A DNA stretch of 64,000 bases from Brassica napus (lineage: Eukaryota > Streptophyta > Magnoliopsida > Brassicales > Brassicaceae): contig NC_063446.1 in the NCBI RefSeq assembly GCF_020379485.1, forward strand, positions 21,664,610 through 21,728,609, written 5' to 3'. The notes beneath the pieces are model-generated. The model ran no database searches and had not been told where the DNA came from. It saw only the letters and a list, made by a program, of their open reading frames with translations. This document shows positions 47,890 to 61,184 of the stretch, in pieces (positions within the stretch are counted from its first letter, which is position 1; each line of letters begins with the position of its first letter). The position numbers were made by a program, and so were the translations under genes.

Positions 47890-49650
47890 AAATAATTATA
47901 AATTATAATAATTTATTAAAATTTAAATTATTTTATAATTTATATGTATAAAATAGTACTATGTTAATTTATTAGACATGTGATTTTGGATATAATATTT
48001 AGTATGTTTAATTATTATTTATGTATATTGGATTTTATTTACTTCTTTAAAATCGACCATAGTAATTTTTTGTTCTAAATAAATTAAATTTTTATTTGCA
48101 TTTAGTTTGGTTGTTATCTCATATCTGTAAATATATTTTTAGTAAGATCATGTATACTTTAATATATGTTGTTTTGAGAATCAAATAAAAAAATTAACGT
48201 TTTGATTAATAAGTTACATGAATTAATATAAATATAATCTTGTAAGAAGTCATGCCTGTATATGGATTTTAAAAAAGAACTAAACTGTGACAATTTATTA
48301 ATATGTTTGAGCAATTCCATAATTTAAATGTATAAAATTAATAAAATATTACTATAAATAATAACATATTAATATTTGAGTTAGATATTTGATTTTAGGT
48401 ATAAGAATTTGTGTTAGTCAAGTTAATCATTTTGTGGATTATATTGAGTTACATATATTTTCTTAATGTTAAGAACATTAGTTTAGTTCTTCACTGTAAA
48501 TGTGTAAGATTTAGGAAAAAGAATGTGTAAGTTTATTTTCATAATTTTTTGTATAACTGATATTTGTTTTAAAAAACATTTCTTAAAGTAAAACTAAAAA
48601 TTTTCAATATGAAGGGGCATAAATGAAAATAACTAATAAATTTTAAAAAGATCATGAATGTATATTAATATTTAAAAAATTATGTAAAATAGGTCTATAG
48701 TAAAAAGAATATTTTTAGTTTCACTTTCTAATATATGACTTATTTCTTAAAGTCAATTTCAAAAGAAATATTATTTAATATTTCTGAAATAAATACTTTT
48801 TGAGAAATCATGTTATGTAAGTAACTTTCAAAATTTCTTTAGATATTTTCTTCAGTGTAGTACTGTAACTGAATAAAAGTTATAAGAAAATGTAAATGAA
48901 AACTACGAAAGTAACAAAAAAATGTTTATGCAAAAATGAATAAAACATCTCAATAATAATAATTATCAAATATTTTTGTTCATATTTTGGTTTATGTTAT
49001 TTACGTTACTTTTTGTAAGCATATGAGAAAATATATTGATATGTTATTTGGAAAAGATATGAAAGGGAATTATTTTTGTTTTTATTTAAATTACTTTTTG
49101 TAAATATATTTTCGTTTTTTTTGTAAATATTGTCTTTTTATTATATATATGTATTTTAAAAATATATAAAAGGAAAACTAAAATTTTAATTTTAACTGAA
49201 ATAAATTAATAATTAAAAAAAAAATTTAATAATGACAATTTGATATGATATGATATGTCAAAATTAGACTTTTCTTGAATAACAAAATGTTTGTCCTAAA
49301 TTTGTTGCATAAAATGCATAAAATGAAATACCATAGAAAAGTCCTAATAAAATTAAAGACTTTGTGTTCAAAAAAAAAAAAAGGTTAAAGACTTTCTGAC
49401 AATTGTAGAAAAAAATAAACTGACACTAAACTATATGTGTGCACCAAGCTGAGCAAGTTGGGTTTGTGCTTAGGTTCGGGTTTTTGGATATATGGGTGTC
49501 GGTCCAATAATTTTTTTTGTTTTCGGTTTTGTTTTTAATATCTGATCAATATTAAATTCAATTTTATCGAAGCATAAAGATGTGATAATCATTTCCTGAT
49601 AACAATTTTTGTAACTCATTTTCTTCTTAATGTTCAATTTAATTGAGAAA
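47890..49650. other. Very AT-rich tract, no coding features
   Basis: Roughly 1.8 kb of TA-rich sequence with repeated TTAATATAAATATAATC-like wording; probably non-coding interior of the Helitron. Confidence 0.5.
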
Positions 49651-49659
49651 TAAAACTCT

Positions 49660-50420
49660 TAATTTCTAGACTATAAGATGGTCTAATTGTTTTTTGAACA
49701 AGTTATAATTTTTTTTTGTCATCAGCTTATACAGATCCGTGAACCAAACCGGGAGATTTGCATTCATGTGAACGACGAAAGACGGTTGCTTCCTGACACT
49801 GCGTACTAGGCTATCCGTCTTTAAATTTTGCGTTCTTGGTACATAGATGATCTCTGATCGGATGAAATTTTCTTTCAGGATCTTGATATCTTTCAAATAA
49901 CTTGCAAAAACTGGTCATTCTTCTGGTTCCGAAACCATCTTCACCAATTGAGAACAATACGTTACAAACGTAACCCGAAATTGACGTAAATTCTTCATAC
50001 ATTCTATTTCCCAGAGTAGCGCCCCCATCTCCGCATGAAGAGGAGAGAGACTAACCCGAACATTCCTCGCCTCCATCAGCCCATCAAATCCTTCTAGAGT
50101 GTTGAGCCAATCTTGTCCGGAAAAAATATCACCATTTTTCCAGGAACCATCTGTGAAACGCCATTTTCCTGGAATTGGCGGCAGGATCGTAACCGCTACA
50201 TGTGGTACTGTCCTCTGTTCGTTCAATATTTGTGCCTTAGTCCAGAGTGTTGATTTTGTTTCTGCCAATTTAAGCGTATCCATGGGATCAATGTCCAGAT
50301 TAATGAAAACTTTATTGTTCATACATTTCCAAATGTATCATAGTATCCATGCAAATTGATGATCATCCATTTGCGGGAAAACTTTCGAGAAAAAATGATC
50401 CATGTTTGTGACGAAAGAAC
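49660..50420 (-). mobile_element. LINE remnant: RNase H domain (same family as 1-2590)
   Basis: The minus strand reads NNKVFINLDIDPMDTLKLAE, then WRFTDGSWKNGDIFSGQDW, SLSPLHAEMGALLWEIECM and FVTYCSQLVKMV, the RNase H domain at the end of LINE ORF2. The first part matches the start of the window closely (IDPMDTLKLAETKSTLW versus MDPMDTLKLAETESTLW), so the two belong to one family. Frameshifts near 49900 break it; the last part gives EIIYVPRTQNLKTDSLVRSVR. Confidence 0.88.
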
Positions 50421-50559
50421 AACAAGTTATAATTCTTTCGTAGCAAATAAAGATAAGGGATCTATACATTTATTTCCTTACTTTTTATCTTTGTTTTATA
50501 TTTGTTGCCTTCAGAGTATGACATAATAAAATGTTTTTTTTTTCACTGAATGAATTCTT

Positions 50560-51400
50560 GTGAACAAAGTTCGACCCTCAAAAGAAGGGGAAGCAAACTT
50601 AGCAAGACAAAAACCAGGGAAATAAGCAACCAGAGGTAATTAAGAGAAAACTGCTAAACACCAATAGGTGAGAAAAGTTGGACATGATGAGCAGATCATC
50701 GAGGTAGCAGGAGGGATAGACTTCTCAGGCTGAAGCTTCTTTAGTCAAGAGCGATTAAAGCGAGGACGGACCGTTAGAGGACACATACCAAGAGCGCCTA
50801 TTGTCTCGAACTATACTGTCAGCAATCTGAGATGCTACCATGTTTTCATGAGAGGGGACATAGCGTAAGCTCTAGGACTCTAGTCCAATGAGTGAGAGTT
50901 GCAAATCTTGGAAAAGAGGGTTGTAGAGTGAGAAAGCTTCTGGTGATCTGAGAGCGTTACTGAGAGGCCCCGAAGAGAATTCAAAGATAACTCGTTTTTG
51001 CTGCAGATCCTTCATATTATGCGCAGCCCAACAAAGACTGAGTAGATCGGCGTGAACGGCGTGAAGGCACAAGGAAGTATAAGAGTAAGATTTGCGGCTA
51101 TGGAGACGAGGAGAGCCTAAGTGATTACGCATGATCCAGGAAGCGCCACTGAGGTATGATGTATTCGACCACGAAGAGGCGAAGTTGCATTTTAAGACCT
51201 CTGATGGAGGTTTCTACCAAGTAGTCTGTGAAGACTCAGGCATGTTAGCTTGAAACCAAGCATCTGCATCTTCTGTTGCTTTGATCGAGATACTCAGTGC
51301 AGAGCAGTTTGTACGCTCGAAAAGTAGGGCGTTTCTAGCTTTTCATAGATTCCATAGCACCCAAGGAAAGGATTTGCGGATGCCACTGTCTAATAAAATG
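50560..51400 (-). mobile_element. Second LINE remnant: RNase H domain of another family
   Basis: Minus-strand codons give FPWVLWNL, ARNALLFERT, KPPSEVLKCNFASSWSN, GASWIMRNHLGSPRLHSRKS, HADLLSLCWAAHNMKDL and LRYVPSHENMVASQIADSIVR. This is the linker and RNase H region of a plant LINE, with several stop codons. It belongs to a different family from 49660-50420. Confidence 0.82.
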
Positions 51401-51409
51401 TTTGTTATG

Positions 51410-52070
51410 ATGTGAAATAGTCAATGTGCGGTTGTATAATAGGATTTTTGATTGAATTACACTATCACATTACGAGCAATAAAAGAAATAAGGAAAGAGT
51501 GTCTCCACTCCAAACAAACACCTCTTGGTTTGTCATATATTGGTATCAATTGCTTTGGGTCAACTCTCTTTTATATCAACATATTTTTTTTAAAAATATT
51601 CAGTTTTGTCATATCGTAAAATAGTTGTTCTGCAACTTTTGTTGTTTCTGTGTGTTCTAAATTAAACTATACGCTAGTCACGGTGAACAATTATATAGTG
51701 TCTAGATATATAAGCGGAGTGTGTACATGGGATACTACGGGGTGTCGCGCGGAATATTATTTTATTGTTGTTAAGTATGATGTTTTTGAATGATGTAATT
51801 ATATGGTCATTATTTATTTGCAAAGAGCATGATTTAGTATTTTATTGTGTGATGTAGTATTAGGTTATAGGTTAATATATTATGTGTTTGTTTTTTCAAT
51901 AACGTGTTGTTGTGTGTATAGTAGTATGTTAGTGGTGAAATGAGCTTCTGATGTAAATCATCTTGAATTTCAATAAATTTTCATTTAAGCATTTATTGAT
52001 TATAATATTAACGGTTTAAGTGTCAACATTGTATTTAATATTTTCACATTTTTGAACACTATTCTTTTTG
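51410..52070. other. AT-rich spacer
   Basis: No gene or repeat boundary recognised. Confidence 0.35.
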
Positions 52071-53060
52071 TTAACAACGTCGAACATTATTCTCCTAAGA
52101 TGTTTTTTCCTTCTCCGCATATTTGACTTGAGTCATCACCATCTATGTATTTTGTTTACATTTCCAGGGTGCGGTGTTTCTTACCATCACCGAAAAAAGA
52201 CTCACCTTCGTTTCTCTTGTTTTTACTCGTCTTTTTCTCTTGTGAGATTATCTAATATTTGTTGTAGATCAGGTTTATGAGTTTCCAGTTATGCGGTTGT
52301 TTCTCATGATGTTGTACGCTGTTCTGGTTAATATTTGTCCTCTTCTTCCTTAAATTTGGTTAATGTTAGGAACTACATCTCCTTGGGTTGGTCAGAGTTT
52401 AGTTGTCTTCCTCGTAGTTGGCTTGTCGTTGATAGTCACTGCTCGTCTTGGTTTTCAAGATCTAGTTTTTGCTGATTTGACTTTTACGTTTTCTTTATAG
52501 ATCGAGGATGGCTCCACAGTTTATTGATTTTTTGTACTCTCTTTTTCTCTCTTTGTTCTCTCATCTCGTTACATTTTTCATCGCTGGCTGCGTCTCCGGT
52601 GGCTCTCCATTTCGCCATGTTTGCCACTCCAGGTTTGGATAGTGTTTTCCTTCGTGTAAGATTGTTTCATGTCTCAAACTTGAGATTTGGTTTCTTTGTG
52701 GTTAGCTTTCATTCTCCCTCATTTATGTTGTTTTTCTTCTTTTCCTGCTTCCCTTGGTATAGGTGTGTGGAGTTAGTCTCTTGGAGCTTTGGTCTCTTCT
52801 ATTCAGAGCTTTGTGATTCTTCGTTGGCAATGAGCACCTTGTATGTGGTTGTTTGTTTGTGAGGTGCTTTTTAACTCTTAGCTGGTGGTTGTGCTTTAGG
52901 CATGTGTTTTCGTGCTTCGTGGTGACTTTTATCTTTCATTGATTATTCTCCTTCTGACCCGTTTTTTTGATTTTTTGGGTTGGTGCTTGATCGCGTTCAT
53001 TTGTGTTCCAGGCTTTTACTGAGTTAGTGTTACTATAGTGTTTTGCTTTTTCTTTGTGAT
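52071..53060 (+). other. T/CT-rich segment of unknown origin inside the probable Helitron
   Basis: About 1 kb of markedly different composition (T-rich with CTTC/GTTT runs, few A-runs) from its surroundings. The longest frame (52524-52862, 112 codons) is hydrophobic and starts within a CTCTCTTTTTCTCTC run. I cannot assign it. A captured host fragment or a decayed retroposon are both possible. Confidence 0.3.
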
Positions 53061-53482
53061 TTTGGAAATTTAGGTTTAGATTATGTATCGTATTCTAGTT
53101 TTTTTAGTTTAGTTATTTTATAGTTTTTAATAGTCAAATAAATTTATAATTTGTAAATAAAATAATAGAAAATATCAAAAAATAAAAATTTTATGCTATT
53201 TTTTATTTATGAATAAATAAAATATTTAAAATATATTTATATTATATTTTTTTATTCATCTTCAATTTTACTGACCAATAAAATAGATTATAAAATTTCA
53301 TATAATAATGGTTAGTGTGAGAAAGATTTTATGGCACAATTAGAAAGTATTAAGCCAAATTGTAAAAGTGTAAAAGAAGAAGGACCTAAAATGTAAAAAC
53401 CAAAAATATATGGGGACACATGTCATCAGATCCCCATGCCACTTGTCATAAGAAGAGAAAAAATTAACTTTATATATATAGA

Positions 53483-54150
53483 TATATGCGGTACATTTAC
53501 TTATAAAAAATATTTGTATATAATTAATAGTTCGTAATTAATTAATGATAAGTTCAAAATATATATTTTTTTCAAAAAAAAAAAGTTCAAAATATATATC
53601 CTAAATTCATATAACTCTAACTATTTACTAATCTAAAATAAAAAAAGCAAGGTTCCAAATATATATTAAGAGTCTTTATGAAAACCTAATATAAACAAAG
53701 AGTTTTTTTTTGACACAAAGAACATCAAAGAAAGAGAGGAAAGATAAAATAAGGCCAGTCATTTTTTCCACATCGGTTAAGAAAAAATGAGGCATTGTAA
53801 TAACTTTTATATAAAATGGGACATCACGCATTCTACTAATGGAATTTGAACCTTGGACTTTCTTCCTGAACACGTGTAGAGTCAAAATTTCCAAAATAGA
53901 GCCAGCCGTTTTAATTAGCGGAACAGTAAAATTCGGTACAGCAGGCTAACATAGACGGCCGCTTGAAGCGTATTCTAGAACAGTACTACTCTTCTATAGA
54001 TTGACAACGAAAAAAGAGAGGAAAGAAAAACATCCGTTGAAATTCCATCTTCTAAACATCTGTGGCTGTGGTAGTGTTCAAAAAATAAACAAACAGTATT
54101 TGGTTATCATTCTTTTTTTTTTGCTAACTGAGTATTTGGTTATCATTCTT
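53483..54150. other. Spacer upstream of the GSTF copy B block
   Basis: AT-rich sequence with only short ORFs. From about 54020 onward the similarity to the upstream region of copy A begins. Confidence 0.4.
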
Positions 54151-54159
54151 ATACATTTG

Positions 54160-54385
54160 TTCACTCCAGTCTCCAGTAACAATTGTTATATCAAATTCAA
54201 CATCAAAATTAACTCTTTTTAACTGGGACTGGAAAGCCATAGACTGAACCAGTAATAACCAAGAGGCATCATGTTACTAGATGAAGCTTGCTTGACTATT
54301 AGATGGAAGTTTGAGTCATTTGGCAGTTACTACAGACTTGTTTGATCTTTTCTCTGATGACATTGAATGCTTTATCTAGAAGGAA
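54160..54385 (+). promoter_or_regulatory. GSTF upstream block, copy B of a duplicated promoter
   Basis: Counterpart of 43220-43480; same order of motifs, including CATCATGTTACTAGATGAAG and TTGATCTTTTCTCTGATGAC. It diverges mostly by small indels. Confidence 0.8.
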
Positions 54386-54570
54386 AAAAACTTTATTCCA
54401 TAACCAAATTTATAAACAAACTTCAATCAATCCAATTTAACTTAAAAAAAAAAAAACCTCCAGAAAGACAAGTCAATATTGGTTGCGACGGCCTTGTAGA
54501 TGCATTGTGTATAAGTTGAATAATATGTAACATTAATGAGAATGCACAAAAATGCTCTGTTTTTTACTTG

Positions 54571-54578
54571 TATAAATA
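54571..54578 (+). promoter_or_regulatory. TATA box of GSTF copy B
   Basis: TATAAATA, 83 bp before the start codon, in the same context as in copy A. Confidence 0.75.
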
Positions 54579-54660
54579 CCATCACCACTTGTGTCTTATT
54601 TCATCACATTCACCTTCAAACATCAAACATCACATCTCTTAAAAGAGTTTCTTTGTATCA

Positions 54661-55756
54661 ATGGCAGGTATCAAAGTTTTCGGACACGCTGCTTCCATTT
54701 CCACCAGAAGAGTCCTCCTCACCCTCCACGAGAAAAACCTCGACTTTGAGCTCGTTCATGTCGACCTCAAGGACGGTGAGCACAAGAAAGAGTCTTTCCT
54801 ATCCCACAACGTAAGTATATACTTCATCGGTTTCATTTTAATTGTAGCTGTAGAATTTAAATTTTGCTTCATTATAAATGTCATTTTATATTTTCAGTGC
54901 AAATATTTGATGTTTTTTTCACTTTTAATCCTATCTTCGGGCTCATCAATTAACAAAAATATATAAATCAAATAGTGTACTAATTAGGGATATAATAGAA
55001 AATTTAATGATTTTATTAATTTGTGTGAAAGAACCTTAACAACATATAAAAGGAATACATATATATGTTGTTGTAAGACAAGAAAGAGTACAAGATGTCA
55101 AGACCAACACTTTGATGAATCTGGTCTAAATCTTGAATGTTTTGCATTTTATTTATATTGCAGCCTTTTGGTAAAGTTCCGGCCTTTGAAGATGGAGACC
55201 TCAAAATCTTCGGTATGAACGTTTTCGTGATCTTCAGTCTTAATCTGATTTGAAAATTATATGTGCGTAGGAAGAAGAAACATTCACTAACATGATTTGG
55301 TTCCTTTGTGTAGAGTCAAGAGCTATCACTCAGTACATAGCTCACCGATACGAAGGCCAAGGAACTAACCTTCTCCAGCCCGACTCCAAGAACCTGGCCC
55401 ACTATGCAATCATGGCCATGGGAATGCAAGTAGAAGCTCACCAGTTCGACCCACTGGCTTCAAAGCTTGCTTGGGAACATGTATTTAAGCTCATCTATGG
55501 CTTGACCACAGACCAAGCCGTTGTTGCCGAAGAAGAGGCTAAGTTAGCCAAGGTCCTTGATGTATACGAGGCTCGGCTCAAGGAGTTCAAGTATTTGGCT
55601 GGTGACACTTTTACTTTGACCGATCTTCACCACATTCCTGCGGTTCAATACTTGCTTGAAACTCCCACCAAGAAGCTTTTCACCGAGCGTCCACATGTCA
55701 ACAAGTGGGTGGCTGAGATCACCAAGAGGCCAGCTTCACAGAAGATCCTTCAGTGA
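54661..55756 (+). CDS. Phi-class glutathione S-transferase (GSTF2/GSTF3-like), copy B
   Basis: Exons 54661-54810, 55164-55212 and 55314-55756 give 213 residues with the same exon lengths as copy A. The active-site loop [12 protein letters not shown] keeps the family ST/RR pattern. The GSH-site segment reads [22 protein letters not shown] and the C-domain [21 protein letters not shown] region of clear difference from copy A is [19 protein letters not shown] (copy [20 protein letters not shown]) at the hydrophobic ligand side, so substrate range may differ. The more canonical of the two copies. Confidence 0.95.
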
Positions 55757-55779
55757 GGAATTTCTAAAAGGCTCTGCTT

Positions 55780-56165
55780 CAGTAACAGTAATAATGCTCA
55801 GACTAAATAAGTGGCTGCTTCACTGCCCAATTTCTCATTAATCTGTTTTTCTTTCTCAGTTATGTGTGTGTGTGTTCTTGAGAGATCTTTGTTGAATCAA
55901 AAACTATCTATCTAATCTTTAAGCTCTTTTATAATAAAAAGGTTAGTTAATTAATACAAAGGTTGCAATGTCTTAACTGCAATGTCTTAACTGCAGAGTT
56001 ATTACTGAGAATATTATACATTATACAAAGACTTTTAATTTTAGTTTGATTAGTCTTTGCAAGTTCTTAGTGTCTACCTTATTTTTAAAGGAGCTAAGCT
56101 AAGACTTTGAACGTTCTTATACTTAACAGTCTCCATGTTTTGTGCCTTTGTGGGATCTGAAATTT
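55780..56165 (+). other. 3' flank of GSTF copy B
   Basis: Second copy of the 3' flank repeat described at 44868-45359, with a small internal duplication AATGTCTTAACTGC at about 55967-55994. Confidence 0.8.
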
Positions 56166-56193
56166 TAGACTCAAATTTTATAAACTACATTAA

Positions 56194-57383
<1,190 letters not shown>

Positions 57384-59362
57384 TCAAACTTGGTTGGTTT
57401 GTTGTACCTTTACAGCCTTAAACGCCGGGTGAAGCAACCCGAGCTCGTCTTTCATCTCCAGCGGATTGCTAGTCTCGTTCCTCACTCTCTTTACTTTGCG
57501 ACTAGCCAAAGATTTATGAGTGAAACCATATATTTGCAGAATCTGGTTATCCCCAAAGTTAAAGGCTCTGTCCATCTGTTTTAGACACCGTTCAACCGGG
57601 TAGTCCCCAAACTTCCCGCATGGTTTGCAACCGACAAAGTGAGTCACCAATGGCCACCGGTGGTCACCTAGACCCGGGTGGTAGTTTTCTATCATTTCTT
57701 CGTATCGGTCCACAAGTATTCCCCAGTAACCGTGAAGATAGTACCCATTTTCTAGGTATACCTATAACAACAATGCAGCAGCTCAAATAAGAATAAAGTA
57801 AAACCATAACAAGATGCAACTCGCATTGTGATCTGTGATGATAAATATGTGATGAAGAAACGTTATAAACATAACAAGATGCAACTCACATTGTGATATG
57901 CAGTGATAAATTAAAACTTTATGATGAAACAAATTATAAACATAACAAAATGCAACTCACATTGTAATTTGTGGATACAAATTACAATGCCTATGTGATC
58001 AGAGACGTTATAAAACCACAAGATGCAACTCACATTGTGATTTGGATGATAAATTAAAACTTCTTGTGATGAACAAACGTCATAAACTGACAATATGCAA
58101 CTCACATTATCATTTGCGAATACAAATCCAATTCCTATGAGAATATGCAACTCACATAGTGACTTGTAAGTGAAAAAACTCATACTGATATGATCAAGAG
58201 ACGCTATAAACCAACAAGATGCAACTCACATTGCAATTTTATGAGCGAAAAACCGATCTTTATGTAATCAAGAGATGCTGTAGATTTTTATTGGTTGAAC
58301 AACTAAGGTAATATGTATCTCAAATCAAATTTCTGCTCTTACCTTATTACCCCAAGTGTCTCGCTGAGTAGCCAACAGATAAACCATAGCAGACTGATCA
58401 TCAGCTTCGAAAACCGGCCTACCCTTAAGCTCACGGGTCAAAACCTTACCCGCTTCCTCACGGATCTTCCCTTTAGGACCCATAGGAGCCCAAGTGTCAA
58501 GCAAATCAAGCGCCCACTGATTATTCCTAAGCAAGAAACTCCCAGTATTCAACCCAATCCAATTCTTGTCATCATAAACCATCTCATTCCATCCATGCAT
58601 CACCAAGTTATAATCCTTATACCTCTCCCACGGAAGCTCAAACGCCATGTCCGTAAACATCGCATCACTATCCATCCACCACAGAAACTCAATCTCAGGG
58701 TGAGACAGCAAAAGCTTCCTAATCAACGGCAGCTTCGCCCAAAACCCAGCCATCTCAGCATCGAGCAGAGCCATGTTGTAGAAGATCTCGATCCCGTGAA
58801 GCCTACAGTAATCGATCTTGTTCTTGATCGACTTCAAGAGGTAATGGTCTCCCACAGGATTCTCACACGGCTTTGGAGCAGAACCGGTCACCAAGAGGAC
58901 ACGTGGCTTGTTTGGTCCGATGAAGTTGGGGAAGCTAGGGTTCTTGGATAGCCAGTCGGATCTTTGCTCGTCCCAATCGGATATCTTGGGTCCGAGAGTG
59001 TACGGTTTATTCGGGTCGGGTTTCTCTTCTTCTCCTTCGTCGACGAATATCTTGTTGATGTCAAACGTCTCGTAGTTATTGCTCCCGCCGCCGCCACCGT
59101 CGACGGAATCTCCTCCTCCTCCGCCGCCGCCTCCGGTTTGTATTTCTTCCAGAACACGGTGAGGCTCAGCTCGTTTACGAGATGTTTGGAAATGCTGACG
59201 GATCTCGTCCAGGTCTTGCTCCGGTGTACCGAACTTACCGGCGCCGATTGTGCCACGTAGGACGACAACGGTGAGAACGAGGCAGAGAACCGTTACCTTT
59301 AAGTGGCGTAAAGCTCTTTGGATTCTCCGGCACCGGTAAGCTCCTAAACATCTCTCGATCAT
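57384..59362 (-). CDS. XXT2: Xyloglucan 6-xylosyltransferase (XXT2-type, GT34), 2 exons
   Basis: Exon 1 is 58343-59362 and exon 2 is 57384-57761, joined in frame (GT..AG) to 465 residues; Arabidopsis XXT2 has about 461. MIERCLGAYRCRRIQRAL precedes a single membrane anchor (VTVLCLVLTVVVL, about residues 23-35), typical of Golgi type II enzymes. A Gly-rich stem (two runs of 5-8 Gly) is followed by the GT34 domain with PRVLLVTGSAP, the metal-binding DXD in WWMDSDAMF (about residue 225), HGWNE and NTGSFLLRN. The C-terminus has THFVGCKPCGKFGDYP. The enzyme adds xylose to the glucan backbone of xyloglucan. It lies tail to tail with GSTF copy B; a remnant duplicate lies behind GSTF copy A. Confidence 0.96.
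57805..58240. repeat. Irregular tandem repeats in the XXT2 intron
   Basis: The phrase ATGCAACTCACATTGTGA or close variants occurs seven times (near 57814, 57878, 57948, 58021, 58096, 58145 and 58218) at about 50-75 bp spacing, interleaved with GATAAATTAAAACTT and TATAAAC phrases. Together they make up most of the intron. Confidence 0.85.
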
Positions 59363-60540
59363 CTTTATCCAATCTTCTTCTTCTTCTTGGTAGAGAGAGA
59401 GAATCTCTCTGTTTATTATTATCTAATTGAGGTCAAGAGAAGATCTGAGTTTTTCCATTAATGAAAGATTCGAATTTGATTAATATTTTTTCGGACACTG
59501 TTACTTGTCAAAGCTACTACAAGAGTTTGCGTTCGGACAGTACTACTGTTAGTAACTTTAAGTTGTCTGGTTTTTTACTCGGTTGTGTCGGTTGTGGTTG
59601 TGTGCTAGTGTAGTGTTTGTCACACGTGGCGATATATCAGGGTATGTGACTTGTGCTATATATGGTCCTGACCGTTGATGCAACATGGATCTAGATATCG
59701 GAGCGCGTTGAAAAGTCAACTCGTTAATACTGTAGTTCTTTTTTCGTGCAACAGAAATACTGTAGTTTTTTTCTTATAAATAGAAAAAAGGTTGAAAACA
59801 AAAGGGAACATAAATAGGAAAAACGAATTCAACATGTTGGATATGGTTAAACAGGGGTTGACCAAAAAAGGGCTAGAGAGGGCTGGGCGCGGATCAAATA
59901 TATGAGTTTCTCGAGGTATTCGCCATCTAATCCATTTTGTTTGAATAACCGACTATTCGGTTATATTCGATCCATAGCTATTCGAATATTCTGTGTCTAG
60001 AATTTCTAGAATTTCTTTTTGTATTTTTAACATATATCCGATTCGATTAGTACAAATAAAATTAAAATTAATAAATAAATAATCCTAAAATTAAGATAAA
60101 TAACAATTTTTATTACAAAAATAAAAATTTCTTTACTTTTTAAAATTATAATAACTAATATAATAAATATAATATTATAAAACTTATATAAAATATTATA
60201 TTTACATATTATATTTATATGATTATTTATATATATATATATATATAACCGATCGGATTAGTTATCCTTCTTAAAAATATTAGTATTTGTGATTTATCTC
60301 ATTTTTTATAGATATTACATATTAATATTTGCTTTACTTCATAGAATTATGGAAATTTAGATTTTTTTTATTTGAGTCAAAATAGATAATGAATCGAACC
60401 AAAATTTATAGATATTTTGTCCAATCTTATGTTTAATTACTAGTTAAAGTTTACTGTACTTCTTTTTTTACTTTATTTATTCTCCTGTTTTAGGAATTGT
60501 TTTTTTCATTTACACCAAAAAGGTTTATGTTATAAAAGTC
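59363..60540. other. XXT2 5' leader and promoter, then AT-rich spacer
   Basis: 59363-59460 is a CT-rich leader on the minus strand with a GAGAGAGAGAGAATCTCTC run. Further out, 59600-59660 contains CACACGTGGCG, a G-box-like motif. 60000-60540 is strongly AT-rich with a TATATATATATATATA microsatellite at about 60224-60246. Confidence 0.4.
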
Positions 60541-60542
60541 AA

Positions 60543-60580
60543 CTAGGAAGTAACCCTCGCCTTGCGCAGGATGAAGTTAT
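60543..60580 (-). mobile_element. Degenerate Helitron 3' terminus
   Basis: CTAG at 60543-60546 preceded by A, followed after a spacer by CCCTCGCCTTGCGCAGG, an imperfect hairpin. On the minus strand this reads as hairpin, spacer, CTAG, T. The partner end was not found. Confidence 0.45.
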
Positions 60581-60998
60581 TAATTTTGTTATTTTTAAGA
60601 TGTTAAAATATTATGTCTGTTTATTTTGGATATTAGTTCGGTTTTGGGTTGGTTTTTCGGGTTTTAATATCTTCTTATATATAACTAATTTCTAAATTCA
60701 TATTTATTTTTGTTTGTTTGGTTAAAATGGTTGAGGATTTTTGGTTTTCTGGTGATAAACCAAAGTCAATTAGTATTTGTTTGGTTTCATGTTATCAAAA
60801 TTTTAGACAATCCTGATGTCAACCAATAGCTTCATATTATAATTTCTAAACGAATTTATAATAAAATCAAATCTAGATAATTGTTAAGAAAAACAAAAGA
60901 AAATTATAAAGACAAATCATTTCGTTACAATTAGGTTAATGGTGAATGAAGAATTAAAAATAATAATATTCTATATTACATCTGAATTAGAATCATCA
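60581..60998. other. AT-rich spacer, probably Helitron interior
   Basis: Wording such as GGTTTTGGGTTGG, TTTTGTTTGTTTGGTTAAAATGG is common in Brassicaceae Helitron remnants. No gene. Confidence 0.35.
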
Positions 60999-61006
60999 CT
61001 TACGGT

Positions 61007-61184
61007 CAGTGGCGGAACTACAACATGGGTAAGGGGGCAGCTGCTGCCCACCATAAAATTTTAAAATTAGTGTATTTTTGTACTGAATTTTTATAATGCA
61101 ATGGTTGAAAATTCAAAATTATAAATATATTACAGTGTTTTATAGTTCTGTTCCGGACAACAATTATTTATAGATCCTCCACTG
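61007..61184. mobile_element. Non-autonomous hAT element (178 bp) with perfect 8-bp target duplication
   Basis: Termini CAGTGGCGGA (left) and TCCTCCACTG (right) form an inverted repeat with one mismatch. The 8-mer CTTACGGT is repeated exactly at 60999-61006 and 61185-61192. An 8-bp duplication plus CAGNG-type ends define the hAT superfamily. No coding capacity. Confidence 0.9.

Larger units (their letters stand above)
47855..53482 (-). mobile_element. Probable large minus-strand Helitron with LINE remnants inside
   Basis: On the minus strand the 5' end is TC then TATATATATAAAG at 53482, preceded by A, with GACAAGTGGCATG and GACATGTGTCCCC just inside as in many Brassicaceae Helitrons. At the other end an inverted repeat CCGTG...CACGG (about 47868-47885) is followed by a 9-nt spacer and CTAC at 47855-47858, then T. 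Helitrons end CTRR, so the last base appears mutated. No Rep/helicase ORF. The interior is AT-rich (47880-49400) plus two LINE pieces and an unknown segment. Pairing of these two ends over 5.6 kb is inference. Confidence 0.42.

Noticed and set aside
58313..58951. 212-codon + strand ORF across XXT2
   Set aside because: It is the antisense shadow of XXT2 exon 1; the GT34 frame on the minus strand is clearly the real one.
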